Source: Bradyrhizobium liaoningense
GTDB lineage: Bacteria > Pseudomonadota > Alphaproteobacteria > Rhizobiales > Xanthobacteraceae
Direction: 5' to 3'
NCBI RefSeq assembly: GCF_018130825.1
Contig: NZ_JAFCJS010000004.1
Coordinates: 310,001-374,000 of the forward strand
Length of the DNA stretch: 64,000 bases
Below the pieces are notes generated by a model. It saw nothing but the letters and a program-made list of their open reading frames with translations, had not been told where the DNA came from and ran no database searches. Below are positions 50,430 to 59,119 of this stretch, piece after piece. Every line of letters begins with the position of its first letter. Within the stretch, counting starts at the first letter, position 1. Both the position numbers and the translations under genes were made by a program.

Positions 50430-51491
50430 TTAGTTGACTGACAACCGCGCAAACGTCTCCAGTGGATTGTCGACGCACATCTTCTCGATGATGCTCTTCG
50501 GCAGGTTCGGCGGGATCGGATCGTCGCCATCGAACTGCCAGTGCGGATAGTCGGACGCGAACAGGAACATCTTGTCCGAGCCGATCTGGTCGATGATCTC
50601 CTCGACGCTCCTGGCATCCCCGGGTGCATCGAACGGCTGCATGGTCACGCGAAAATTCTCGCGGATGAACGCGGCCGGCTCGCGCTCGACCCAGGGCACC
50701 TCGACGCGCACGCCGCGCCAGGTCTTGTTGGCGCGCCACATGAAGGCCGGCAGCCAGCTCACGCCTGACTCCATCAGCACGACCTTGAGGTCCGGGAACT
50801 TGCCGAATACGCCCTCGTAGATCAGGCTGAGGATCTGCGCCTGAAAGGCCTGCGCCTCGACGAAGTAATATTCGTAGCGATGCGACGGCCAGCCGGCCGA
50901 GCTCGGCGCCTGCCGGTATTGCGTGCCGGCGTGGATCGCGAGCGGCAGCTTGTACTTCTCCGCGAGCTGGTAGACCGGCCAGAAATGCCGCCGCCCCAGC
51001 AGCGTCTCGCCCTGCGCCAGCACCAGGATGGAGACGAAGCGATTGTCGCCGGCGCGGCGCTCGATCTCCTCGATCGCCAGATCCGGCGCCTGCATCGGCA
51101 CCACGATGGACGCACGCAGGCGCGGATCGCGCGACAGCCACTCGGCGGCGATCCAGTCATTGATGGCCTTGCAGAAGTCGGCCGCCATGTAGGCGTCGAA
51201 CACGGCCTGTGCGCCGTAGAGCACGTTCAGGATGGCGTGGCTCGCACCCAGCTGATCGAACGCGCCCCTTTGCACCATCGCGAGATCGGAGCCGGGTTTC
51301 GAACCATTCGCCGGCCGCCAGTCGGCGCGGCCCGAAAGGGGCATGTTCGGCGGATAGGAGGTGAGATCGAGCCCGTCGATGGCGCGGCTCACCACCTGCT
51401 CTTTCCAGTGATCGCCGAGATAGGGAAGCAGCGTCGTGCGGGTGCCACCAACCGCAGGATGGATGTCGCAGTCGATCCGCGTCGCCGCCAT
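50430..51491 (-). CDS. Amidohydrolase_2 (ACMSD-like) family protein, paralogue
   Basis: A 353-residue paralogue of the next gene with the same plan: RIDCDIHPAVGGT, LPLAIHAGTQYRQ, FPDLKVVLMESGVSWLPAFMWRANK and MFLFASDYPHWQFDGDD. The pair may form a hetero-oligomer or handle two related substrates. It is the first gene of the run amidohydrolase-amidohydrolase-Rieske-zinc ribbon. Direct sequence evidence for the substrate is lacking. Confidence 0.93.
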   Translation of the reverse strand: MAATRIDCDIHPAVGGTRTTLLPYLGDHWKEQVVSRAIDGLDLTSYPPNMPLSGRADWRPANGSKPGSDLAMVQRGAFDQLGASHAILNVLYGAQAVFDAYMAADFCKAINDWIAAEWLSRDPRLRASIVVPMQAPDLAIEEIERRAGDNRFVSILVLAQGETLLGRRHFWPVYQLAEKYKLPLAIHAGTQYRQAPSSAGWPSHRYEYYFVEAQAFQAQILSLIYEGVFGKFPDLKVVLMESGVSWLPAFMWRANKTWRGVRVEVPWVEREPAAFIRENFRVTMQPFDAPGDARSVEEIIDQIGSDKMFLFASDYPHWQFDGDDPIPPNLPKSIIEKMCVDNPLETFARLSVN

Positions 51492-51687
51492 GCAGGTTTC
51501 CTCGCACAGTCTTTATTGGCGGCGTTCTTCGCGCCGCCTGGGCAGAGTGCGCCGGTCGCCGCCACCACGCAAGGGTGCGCGCCCGCGCGATCCGTCATGG
51601 CTCGGTTGCATTTCGCAGGCGCGATATGCGGATCAGATGCGGTGGATGCTCCGGCACCCACCGCGTCAGACTGCAAGCCGCTGCGCC

Positions 51688-51963
51688 TCAAGCCGCCTTG
51701 GAAACCTCCATCAGCAGACGCTCGGCCTTGGCATCCTCGATGCGGTTCACCAACCGGCTGCTCTCGTGATTGTCGCGCACGGTCTTGGTCAGCGTGATGC
51801 AGGTCTGGATCAGCATCACGATGCCCATCGCGAGATAACCTTTCATCCAGAGGTCGATCGGCAGGAAGAAGACGCCGATGGCGACGAGGAAGGCGGAGGC
51901 TGCGAAGGACGCATAAGTGAAGCTCACCCAGGCACTGCTATGGGGCTGGCCGTTCTGGTTCAT
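51688..51963 (-). CDS. YiaA/YiaB-family small inner-membrane protein
   Basis: A 91-residue protein with two membrane helices (FTYASFAASAFLVAIGVFFL and YLAMGIVMLIQTCITLTKTV) separated by PIDLWMKG, the YiaAB domain pattern. A short cytoplasmic tail follows. It lies 40 bp downstream of the PspA-like gene in the same direction, so the two probably form an envelope-stress unit under the TetR regulator. Confidence 0.9.
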   Translation of the reverse strand: MNQNGQPHSSAWVSFTYASFAASAFLVAIGVFFLPIDLWMKGYLAMGIVMLIQTCITLTKTVRDNHESSRLVNRIEDAKAERLLMEVSKAA

Positions 51964-52003
51964 GATGGTCTCCTGTTGGTTCGAATGATGATGAAATCCG
52001 AGT

Positions 52004-52699
52004 TCAGGCCGGCTGGGTGCGCTTGGACTTCAACCGCGCCAGCACGTCGTCCGCGGTCGTCTTGAGCCGGGGGCCAAAGCCCTGCTCGGCAAGTCTCTCG
52101 GCGGTGGCGAGCGGTCCGGTCGCCGCATCGAGCTCGACCAGCGCGTCGTCGGCGGCCTGGGCTTCCACCTGCCGCTCGCGCAGACGCTTCAAGGTGCTCT
52201 CGGCTTCCGGCAGCGTGGATTCGTAGGGACGCACCGCCTCGATGCCGCTGCGGCGGAGCGAGCGCACCGCTTCCGAGGCACGGGCGAGGCGCCGGCCGCG
52301 ATCGAGCTCGGTGATGCGGGCTTGCGCGTTGGTCACGTGCCGCTTCAGCCGCGCGATCTCGGTCGCGAACAGCGCGCGTGCCGTCATCGCCGCATCACGG
52401 TCGGCTTCGAGGCCTGCGATGGCCTCGGCGGCCTCCTTCGCGAGGTCCTCGCGGCCGCCATCGAGCGCGGCAACTGCGCGAGTTTCGAGATCGGTGATGC
52501 GGGCGCAGGTCGCCTCGAGCTTGCGGCCCTCCTGCTGGTCCTGCGCAATCGCCAGCGCCAGCGTGCGCTTGCTGCGCTCGAGGGCGGTGGCGGCATCGCG
52601 CATCTGCTGGTCGAGGATCAGCAGGGCCGTACGGTCCTCCAGCTCCTCGCCCGCGGCGGCCACGCTGCCGCGGAAAAGCGTCACGACGGTCTTGAACAT
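52004..52699 (-). CDS. PspA/IM30-family protein
   Basis: A 231-residue, almost wholly helical protein starting MFKTVVTLFRGSVAAAGEELEDRTALLILDQQMRDA, the PspA start with its amphipathic helix. Long coiled-coil helices (about residues 30-150) and a C-terminal region (about 160-225) follow. PspA/IM30 proteins form ESCRT-III-like membrane-protecting polymers. No PspB, PspC or PspF is present; instead the gene is divergent from a TetR regulator over three operators and is followed by a YiaAB gene. Confidence 0.88.
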   Translation of the reverse strand: MFKTVVTLFRGSVAAAGEELEDRTALLILDQQMRDAATALERSKRTLALAIAQDQQEGRKLEATCARITDLETRAVAALDGGREDLAKEAAEAIAGLEADRDAAMTARALFATEIARLKRHVTNAQARITELDRGRRLARASEAVRSLRRSGIEAVRPYESTLPEAESTLKRLRERQVEAQAADDALVELDAATGPLATAERLAEQGFGPRLKTTADDVLARLKSKRTQPA

Positions 52700-52716
52700 G
52701 GTCTGCTCCCTGTTTA

Positions 52717-52729
52717 TGAGCGTTGCTCA
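52717..52729. promoter_or_regulatory. Palindromic operator 1 of the PspA/TetR gap
   Basis: TGAGC-gtt-GCTCA is a perfect dyad 18 bp upstream of the PspA-like start. It shares the half-site TGA(G/A)C and the 3-nt spacer with the two other dyads. Confidence 0.65.
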
Positions 52730-52751
52730 CAAATGCTTTGTAGCAGGAAAC

Positions 52752-52766
52752 TTGAACAACGTTCAA
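52752..52766. promoter_or_regulatory. Palindromic operator 2 of the PspA/TetR gap
   Basis: TTGAAC-aac-GTTCAA is a perfect 6-bp dyad midway between the divergent genes, centred 36 bp from operator 1. Confidence 0.7.
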
Positions 52767-52770
52767 TGAA

Positions 52771-52791
52771 TTTTTGAGCGACGCTCAAAAA
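52771..52791. promoter_or_regulatory. Palindromic operator 3 of the PspA/TetR gap
   Basis: TTTTTGAGC-gac-GCTCAAAAA is a perfect 9-bp dyad, the strongest of the three, centred 22 bp from operator 2. It abuts the TetR gene start, so it probably mediates autorepression. Confidence 0.75.
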
Positions 52792-52802
52792 TGTGGTTAA
52801 GA

Positions 52803-53411
52803 ATGACTAAGACCCTGGAACGTCGAGAGAAATTGCGGGTCGACCTGATCCGGGCGGCCGAGCAGATGATCGCTGAGCGGGGGTTGGCGGGTCTTAAAAC
52901 CCGCGATCTGGCCCGCGAGATCGGCTGCGCCAATGGCGCGGTCTACAATCTCGTCACTGATGTGGACGAGCTGGTTCTACGCGTCGGCTCGCGCACGCTG
53001 CATCGCCTCGACGAGGCACTCAGCGCGGCGGAAAGCGCGGGTGAATCTTCGCCACAGGAGACGCTGGTCCGCATCGCCATCGCCTATTGCGATTTCGCCG
53101 CCGAAAATCTCGAGCTCTGGCGCGCGCTGTTCGAGCACCGCATGGCGGCCGACAAGGTCCTCCCCGACTGGTCGGTCAACGACCAGCTGCAGCTGTTCCG
53201 CCACATCTATCATCCGCTGGCGCAGCTGTTTCCCAAGCGCAGCCAGGAGGAGCTCGGCGTCACCGCACGCAGCCTGTTCTCGGCCGTGCACGGCATGGTG
53301 GCGCTGGGGCTGGAGCAGAGGCTGGTCGCGGTGCCGCTGCCGGCGCTGCGCAAGGAGATCGCGAACCTCGTACGCGCGATGATCGACGGGCTGGTCGCGC
53401 GCACGAAGTAA
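52803..53411 (+). CDS. TetR-family transcriptional regulator
   Basis: A 202-residue TetR protein. The helix-turn-helix (LIRAAEQMIAERGLAGLKTRDLAREIGCANGAVYNLV, about residues 15-50) is followed by a C-terminal domain of the WHG/TetR_C_25 kind (WRALFEHRMAA ... SLFSAVHGMVALGL). Starts at 52791 and 52803 are both possible; the first overlaps operator 3 and neither has a clear ribosome site. It should repress itself and the PspA-YiaAB unit. The inducer is unknown. Confidence 0.92.
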   Translation: MTKTLERREKLRVDLIRAAEQMIAERGLAGLKTRDLAREIGCANGAVYNLVTDVDELVLRVGSRTLHRLDEALSAAESAGESSPQETLVRIAIAYCDFAAENLELWRALFEHRMAADKVLPDWSVNDQLQLFRHIYHPLAQLFPKRSQEELGVTARSLFSAVHGMVALGLEQRLVAVPLPALRKEIANLVRAMIDGLVARTK

Positions 53412-53512
53412 GAAGGATCGGCGGCGACTGACTAAAATTTCGCCTGTCGCATCGCGGGTGGTGCGCTTAGCTTCACGGCGAAACGTCCCCCCACCTCCCC
53501 CCGGAGCCTCTC

Positions 53513-54967
53513 ATGCCCCTCCTCATCCGCGGCGGCACCGTCGTCAATCACGATCATTCGCGCCGCGCGGACGTGCTGATCGAGGGCGAGACCATCGTGG
53601 CCGTGGGCCCGTCGATCGAGGCGCCGGCGGGCACCGAGATCGTCGATGCCGGCGGCGCCTACGTCATCCCAGGCGGGATCGATCCGCACACCCATCTCGA
53701 AATGCCGTTCATGGGCACCGTGACCGCGGACAATTTCGAATCGGGAACCAAGGCGGCGCTGAGCGGTGGCACCACCATGGTGGTGGATTTCTGCCTGCCC
53801 GATCCCGGCCAGTCCATGCTCGCGGCCTATCAGGAGTGGCGGCACAAATCCGAGAAGGCGGCCAGCGACTACGGCTTCCACATGGCGGTGACGTCGTGGT
53901 CGAAGCAGATCTATGACGAGATGGAGACCGTGGTCAAAACCTACGGCATCAACACCTTCAAGCATTTCATGGCCTACAAGGGCGCGCTGATGGTGAACGA
54001 CGACGAGCTCTACAACTCGTTCGCGCGATGCGCCCATCTCGGCGCCATGCCTGTCGTCCATGCGGAGAACGGCGACGTCGTCGCCCTGATGCAGGAGGCG
54101 CTGATCGCGCGCGGCGTCACCGGCCCGGAGGGCCACGCCTATTCGCGGCCGCCGGAGGTCGAGGGCGAAGCCACCAACCGCGCCATCATGATCGCCGACA
54201 TGACGGGCACGCCGGTCTATATCGTGCACACCAGCTGCCGCGAGGCGCATGAGGCGATCGCGCGGGCACGCGCCGCCGGCAAGCGCGTCTATGGCGAGCC
54301 GCTGATCCAGCATCTGCTGCTCGATGCCGGTGAATACCAGAACAAGGACTGGGATCATTCCGCCCAGCGCGTGATGTCGCCGCCGTTCCGCGACAAACAG
54401 CATCAGGACAGCCTCTGGGCCGGCCTGCAAGCCGGCTCGCTCCAGGTGGTCGCGACCGACCACTGCGCCTTCACCACCGAGCAGAAGCGGTTCGGGCTCG
54501 GCGATTTCAGAAAAATCCCGAACGGCACCGGCGGCCTCGAAGACCGCCTTGCGTTATTGTGGACCGCGGGCGTCGCCACGGGACGGCTGACCAAGGAAGA
54601 GTTTGTCGCGGTGACCTCGGCGAACATCGCCCGCATCCTCAACATCTATCCGCGTAAGGGCGCGGTCGCCGTCGGCTCGGATGCCGATTGCGTGGTGTGG
54701 GATCCCAAGGCGAGCAAGACCATCAGCGCCAAGCGGCAGATGAGCAAGATCGATTACAACGTGTTCGAAGGCTTTTCCTGCACCGGCGGGCCCGCGGCAA
54801 CTTTGTCGCGCGGCCGCATCGTCTGGAAGGCTGGCGATCTGCGCGCCGAAGCAGGCGATGGCCGCTACGTCGAGCGGCCGGCATTCTCGCCGGTGCATGT
54901 GGCGAATTCGACGTGGAAGGAATTGACGGCCCCGCGGGCCGTCAGCCGCGGAGCAGTGACGCCGTAA
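53513..54967 (+). CDS. hydA: Dihydropyrimidinase/hydantoinase
   Basis: A 484-residue cyclic amidohydrolase. The dinuclear zinc ligands are H59 and H61 (GGIDPHTHLE), the carboxylated K150 (NTFKHFMAYKG), His in MPVVHAENGD and IVHTSCREA, and Asp in VVATDHCAF. Length and motifs match bacterial D-hydantoinases that open dihydropyrimidine or 5-substituted hydantoin rings. CGGAG precedes the ATG. A carbamoylase partner is not in the window; a peptide-type ABC binding protein lies 1 kb downstream on the same strand. Confidence 0.95.
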   Translation: MPLLIRGGTVVNHDHSRRADVLIEGETIVAVGPSIEAPAGTEIVDAGGAYVIPGGIDPHTHLEMPFMGTVTADNFESGTKAALSGGTTMVVDFCLPDPGQSMLAAYQEWRHKSEKAASDYGFHMAVTSWSKQIYDEMETVVKTYGINTFKHFMAYKGALMVNDDELYNSFARCAHLGAMPVVHAENGDVVALMQEALIARGVTGPEGHAYSRPPEVEGEATNRAIMIADMTGTPVYIVHTSCREAHEAIARARAAGKRVYGEPLIQHLLLDAGEYQNKDWDHSAQRVMSPPFRDKQHQDSLWAGLQAGSLQVVATDHCAFTTEQKRFGLGDFRKIPNGTGGLEDRLALLWTAGVATGRLTKEEFVAVTSANIARILNIYPRKGAVAVGSDADCVVWDPKASKTISAKRQMSKIDYNVFEGFSCTGGPAATLSRGRIVWKAGDLRAEAGDGRYVERPAFSPVHVANSTWKELTAPRAVSRGAVTP

Positions 54968-54984
54968 CGCCGCTCCCACCTCGG

Positions 54985-55722
54985 TCAGAAGCGATAGTTC
55001 ACACCGGCGGTCACGGTGTGGACCCTGTCCTTCAGGCTGCCGCTGACGGTCACCGGGGGGATGGAATTGGTCAGAACGAAATCGTTGGCGCCGAAATCGT
55101 AATAGTCGTACGCAAAGTTCGCCGACCAATGCGCCGCGAATGCCCAGTCGAGACCGACGCCAGCAGTCCAGCCGGTCCGCGTGATGGTCCCCTTGGGATC
55201 GACAGGAACTCCCAGAAGCGGAGGCGTGAGAACGATGTCCGCCTTTTCCCGCGTCCAGGCGACGCCGCCGCGGCCATAAGCAAGCCAGTTGCCGGCGAAG
55301 CTGTAGCCGAGCCGTGCGGTCGCCGATGCCAGGAAGTCGTTGCTGACCGTGAATTGCGTCGGGACGGTCAAGGGAACGACCACACCACCGAAGACGGGGT
55401 TGAAGGTGGCGGTGCCGGGCGTCTTGCTTGTCAGGCTTGACCACGCGGCTCGACCTTCGACACCGATAACCCAGGCCGAGGCAAACTGATAGTCGCACCC
55501 GATCTGTCCGCCGCCGATGAACCCGGCGGAGCTGAAATCGCCCGAGCTTCTGATCTTGTCGTAGCTGAAATCGCCTCCGGCATGAACGCCGATGAAGCAG
55601 CCGGTCCAGCTGAATTGCTTCGTCGCCACCGGAGCCTTGACCGCCAGATCGGCGGCACCTGCCGCGCTTCCAAATCCCAAAATCGAAACCAACCCAACGC
55701 CAACCGCCGCAAGACGACGCAT
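54985..55722 (-). CDS. Outer-membrane beta-barrel protein (Omp25/Omp31-like porin family)
   Basis: A 245-residue protein with a signal peptide (MRRLAAVGVGLVSILGFGSAAGA, cut after AGA). FSWTGCFIGVHAGGDFSYD follows, the start typical of rhizobial Omp25-like 8-stranded barrels. Alternating strands (FIGGGQIGCDYQFASAWVIGVEGRAAW; WTAGVGLDWAFAAHWSANFAYDYYDFG) end in VTAGVNYRF with the C-terminal aromatic residue needed for barrel assembly. It is single and convergent with hydA. Confidence 0.92.
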   Translation of the reverse strand: MRRLAAVGVGLVSILGFGSAAGAADLAVKAPVATKQFSWTGCFIGVHAGGDFSYDKIRSSGDFSSAGFIGGGQIGCDYQFASAWVIGVEGRAAWSSLTSKTPGTATFNPVFGGVVVPLTVPTQFTVSNDFLASATARLGYSFAGNWLAYGRGGVAWTREKADIVLTPPLLGVPVDPKGTITRTGWTAGVGLDWAFAAHWSANFAYDYYDFGANDFVLTNSIPPVTVSGSLKDRVHTVTAGVNYRF

Positions 55723-55968
55723 TCCCAGTCCCCGCCAATTCCAAAAACAACGACGCTCTTGTTACAGGAAACCGGTTGCCGCGACAGGCGGACGCATCCC
55801 TCCGGTTGATTATTGTGTGGACGTGTGGCCAAAGGGCTACATCGACGAGTAGGCTGCGTGATCTCAGCACAGCGACAACGCCACCATCGCCAGTAACACG
55901 GTGCGCTGCCGCAGCCTCATGGCATGTGCCTTGCCTCTTCCCGCAAGAAGCGCTGTCAGGAGACCCTC

Positions 55969-57591
55969 ATGAGCATGTCATCATCCCATATGGATCGTCG
56001 TAGCGTTCTGCTTGGCGGTCTCGGTATCGCGACGACGACCATGCTCGCGCCTCCCTCCGCCTGGGCGCAGAGCCGAGCCGAGACGCTGCTGGTGGTGCAG
56101 GAGCTCGGGCCGAATTCGCTGGACATGCAGGGCGTCGGCTCCAACCAGACGGTCAATGGCCTCTCCTGGAATTGCTACGACCGCCTGCTGACCTACGCTT
56201 CCAAGACGCTGCCCGATGGGACGACTTCGTACGATCGCGAGAAGCTCGCGCCTGAGCTCGCCGAGAGCTGGGAGGTCGCGGCCGACGGCATGTCCTGTAC
56301 CTTCAGGCTTCGCAAGGACGCGAAATTCCACGACGGCACGCCTGTCACCGCCAAGGACGTCAAATGGTCGTTCGACCGCGCCGTGAAGGTCGGCGGCTTC
56401 CCGACCTTCCAGATGTCGGCGGGATCGCTGGAGAAGCCCGAGCAGTTCGTGGTGGTCGACGATTACACCTTCCGCATCGACTATGTCCGCAAGGACAAGA
56501 TGCTGCTGTTCAACGTCGCCGTCGTCGTGCCCTTCATCATCAACTCCGAGCTCGCCAGGAAGAACGCGACGGCGGAAGACCCGTGGGCGCTGGCGTGGCT
56601 CAGGAACAACGAGGCCGGCGGCGGCGCCTACAAGATCGAGAGCTGGAAGCCCGGCAGCGAGACCGTGCTGGCGCGGTTCGACGACTGGAAGAGCGGACCG
56701 CTGCCAAAGGTCAAGCGCGTCATCGCGCGCGACGTCCCCTCCGCCGGCACCCGCCGCGCCATGCTGGAGCGGGGCGATGCGGATATTTCCAGCGGCTTTG
56801 CGCCGCGTGATTTCGAGCAGATCATCAGGGAGGGCAAGGTCAAGGTCTCCGGCGTGCCGATCCCGAATGCGCTCTGGTACGTGGCGCTGAACACGGCGAA
56901 GCCGCCGTTCGACAATGCCAAGCTGCGCCAGGCCATCGCCTGGGCGATGCCGTATGAGCAGATCCAGACCAGCGCCTTCTTCGGCCGTGCCGTTCCGATG
57001 TATGGCGGCGCGGCGGAGGTCTCAAAACCGGTCTGGCCACAGCCGTTTCCCTATGTCACCGATCTCGACAAGGCCAAGACCTTGATGAAGGAAGCAGGAT
57101 TCGAATCCGGCCTGGAGACGACGCTGTCGCTGGACACAGGCACGGCCACGGTCGGCGAGCCGACCGCCATCCTGATCCAGGAGAACCTCGCCAAGATCGG
57201 CATCAAGGCGGGAATCGAAAAGATCCCCGGCGCGAACTGGCGCACGACGCTGAACAAGAAGGAGCTGCCGCTCGCGCTCAACCGCTTCAGCGGCTGGCTG
57301 GATTATCCCGAGTATTACTTCTACTGGAATTTCCACGGCAACAACTCGATCTTCAACATCTCCTCCTACCAGAACAAGGAGATGGACGCGCTGATCGACA
57401 AGGCACGCTTCACCACGGATGCCGCGGAGTACGACAGATGCGTGAAGGCTTTCATCGCGCTCTGCATGCGCGACGTCCCCGTCATTCCGCTTAACCAGCC
57501 GATCCACGACGTTGCCATGCAGAAGAGCGTCAGCGGCTACGAATTCTGGTTTCACCGCGAGCCGGACTACCGCCAGTTCGCGAAGGGCTAG
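55969..57591 (+). CDS. Peptide/opine-type ABC transporter substrate-binding protein (SBP family 5), Tat-exported
   Basis: A 540-residue family 5 binding protein. The N-terminus MDRRSVLLGGLGIATTTMLA has twin arginines followed by a hydrophobic stretch and ends APPSAWAQS, a Tat signal. The mature part has LAPELAESWEVAADGMSCTFRLRKDAKFHDGTPVTAKDVKWSFDRAV, a family hallmark. AGGAG precedes the ATG at 55969. Its permease and ATPase genes are absent, so it is an orphan or uses a remote system. Its stop overlaps the stop of the convergent gene in CTAG. Confidence 0.93.
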   Translation: MSMSSSHMDRRSVLLGGLGIATTTMLAPPSAWAQSRAETLLVVQELGPNSLDMQGVGSNQTVNGLSWNCYDRLLTYASKTLPDGTTSYDREKLAPELAESWEVAADGMSCTFRLRKDAKFHDGTPVTAKDVKWSFDRAVKVGGFPTFQMSAGSLEKPEQFVVVDDYTFRIDYVRKDKMLLFNVAVVVPFIINSELARKNATAEDPWALAWLRNNEAGGGAYKIESWKPGSETVLARFDDWKSGPLPKVKRVIARDVPSAGTRRAMLERGDADISSGFAPRDFEQIIREGKVKVSGVPIPNALWYVALNTAKPPFDNAKLRQAIAWAMPYEQIQTSAFFGRAVPMYGGAAEVSKPVWPQPFPYVTDLDKAKTLMKEAGFESGLETTLSLDTGTATVGEPTAILIQENLAKIGIKAGIEKIPGANWRTTLNKKELPLALNRFSGWLDYPEYYFYWNFHGNNSIFNISSYQNKEMDALIDKARFTTDAAEYDRCVKAFIALCMRDVPVIPLNQPIHDVAMQKSVSGYEFWFHREPDYRQFAKG

Positions 57592-58931
57592 TTCCGGCGA
57601 GCGACGTTGATTGCGCCCGAAGAGGCGCGCGCCTGCGCGGTCGGAAAGCCACGCTCCAGCCGCGCCGCGCTCGCATGCAACATCGCCGCATCGAGCCTGC
57701 CCTGCCGCGATCCCTCCAGGGCGCAGGCAAACACCCGATAGAACTGTGCACCGTCATAGGCGACCAGCAGCAAATCGACGCCTGCATTGATCGCCTCGAC
57801 GACGGCCTTGCAGACGTCGTTCTGGTAGATCGCGCCCATCACGAGATCGTCGGTCATCACCATGCCCTGGTAGCCCCATTTGCCGCGGACAATCCCGTCG
57901 ACGACGCGCTTGGAATGCGAGGCGGCGCGATCGGGATCGACGGCGGTGAGCGTGACATGGCCAACCATGAGGGCGCTGCGCGAATGCGACAGCACTTCGC
58001 GGAACGGGAGCCAGTCGGTCGCCTCCAGCTCCTTCACCGGCGTGTTGAGACTGGCGCTGAAATGATGCGTATCGGTGCGCACGCGGCCGATGCCGGGAAA
58101 ATGCTTGAGCGTGGCGCCGACGCCTGACCCTTCCAGTCCGCGGACATAGGCGCTCGCGATCGTGCTGACGACGACGGGATCGGTCGCAATCGCGCGCTGG
58201 CCGATCAGCGTGTGGAAATCGAGGCGGTTGCGCCGCTGCGGCGGCTTGAGGTCGAGCACCGGCGCAAGGTTGAGGTTGACGCCGAGCCCCGCGAGTTCGC
58301 GGCCGTGGATGCGGCCGAACTCTTCCGCCTTGGCTTGCTGCTCGTCCGGAGCGAGCCCGGTGAGCGTCGCCAGCGCCGGCACCTTCGTCAGCGGCGGCGC
58401 GAGATGTCCGACGATGCCGCCCTCCTGGTCCGCCGCCACGACCAGCGGCGGCAGGCCAGCCGCACGGCGCTTGTCCTGGAGCGCCGCGATCTCGGCCCGC
58501 AGCGCCTCGATGGTCCGGCCCCGGATGTTGTGGCGGGTGACATAGATGCCGCCGATCAGGCCCTGCTCGGCAAGGCGCGTGACCTCGGGAAAGGAGGAAT
58601 AGCCGACCATGAAGTGGGGCCCGAGCTGCCGCGTCTCGGCGGCGCTGGCGGCAAGGACATCGCGCTTGCGCAGCTCGAATTTCAGATGCGCCGCCGACAT
58701 CAAGAGCGGCGGCAGGCACCACAGCATGACGAGCAGCTTGCCCGCGATGCTGCGCCAACGACCTCGGCGCAGCAGAAGGATGACGATCGCGATGCTTGCA
58801 GCGACAAGCACAAAGTTTCCGGCGCCGCGCAGCGGGACCAGATAGGGATCGTTCTTGTTCGCGGCCGCGAATGCGACGATAGGCGCGGCCAACCAGAGCA
58901 GGATGAGACCGATACGGCGAAGGAATTGCAT
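57588..58931 (-). CDS. Membrane-anchored GH3 (NagZ-like) hydrolase
   Basis: A 447-residue glycoside hydrolase family 3 protein. Three N-terminal hydrophobic helices (IGLILLWLAAPIVAFA, FVLVAASIAIVILLL, LLVMLWCLPPLLMSA) precede the TIM barrel, unlike cytoplasmic NagZ. AADQEGGIVGHL replaces the usual DQEGGRVxR, KHFPGIGRVRTDTHH keeps the Asp-x-His dyad, and MVMTDDLVMGA holds the nucleophile Asp. The start is uncertain (ATG 58931 or 58943, GTG 58967). It may cleave N-acetylglucosaminides from cell-wall fragments. Confidence 0.85.
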   Translation of the reverse strand: MQFLRRIGLILLWLAAPIVAFAAANKNDPYLVPLRGAGNFVLVAASIAIVILLLRRGRWRSIAGKLLVMLWCLPPLLMSAAHLKFELRKRDVLAASAAETRQLGPHFMVGYSSFPEVTRLAEQGLIGGIYVTRHNIRGRTIEALRAEIAALQDKRRAAGLPPLVVAADQEGGIVGHLAPPLTKVPALATLTGLAPDEQQAKAEEFGRIHGRELAGLGVNLNLAPVLDLKPPQRRNRLDFHTLIGQRAIATDPVVVSTIASAYVRGLEGSGVGATLKHFPGIGRVRTDTHHFSASLNTPVKELEATDWLPFREVLSHSRSALMVGHVTLTAVDPDRAASHSKRVVDGIVRGKWGYQGMVMTDDLVMGAIYQNDVCKAVVEAINAGVDLLLVAYDGAQFYRVFACALEGSRQGRLDAAMLHASAARLERGFPTAQARASSGAINVARRN

Positions 58932-59119
58932 GATGCGCCACATGCGATGGTGATGAATGCTTCGCACCTATCAAGGCGATCTGCGCTGCGCGAGAGGCAA
59001 AAGCGCGCCTGCACGAAATCTGCAAAAGACTCCTGAAACCATGCAGACGATGATCCCGCCGTCTGCACAAGTGCCGTTCAGATTTCGTGATGCCACCCAT
59101 CACGAAAGGTCTTCTGCAC

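Noticed and set aside
50416..51141. N-terminal extension of the amidohydrolase at 49303-50415
   Set aside because: The added part reads out of frame through the paralogous amidohydrolase gene and is Arg/Ala-rich; GGAGG before the ATG at 50415 marks the true start.
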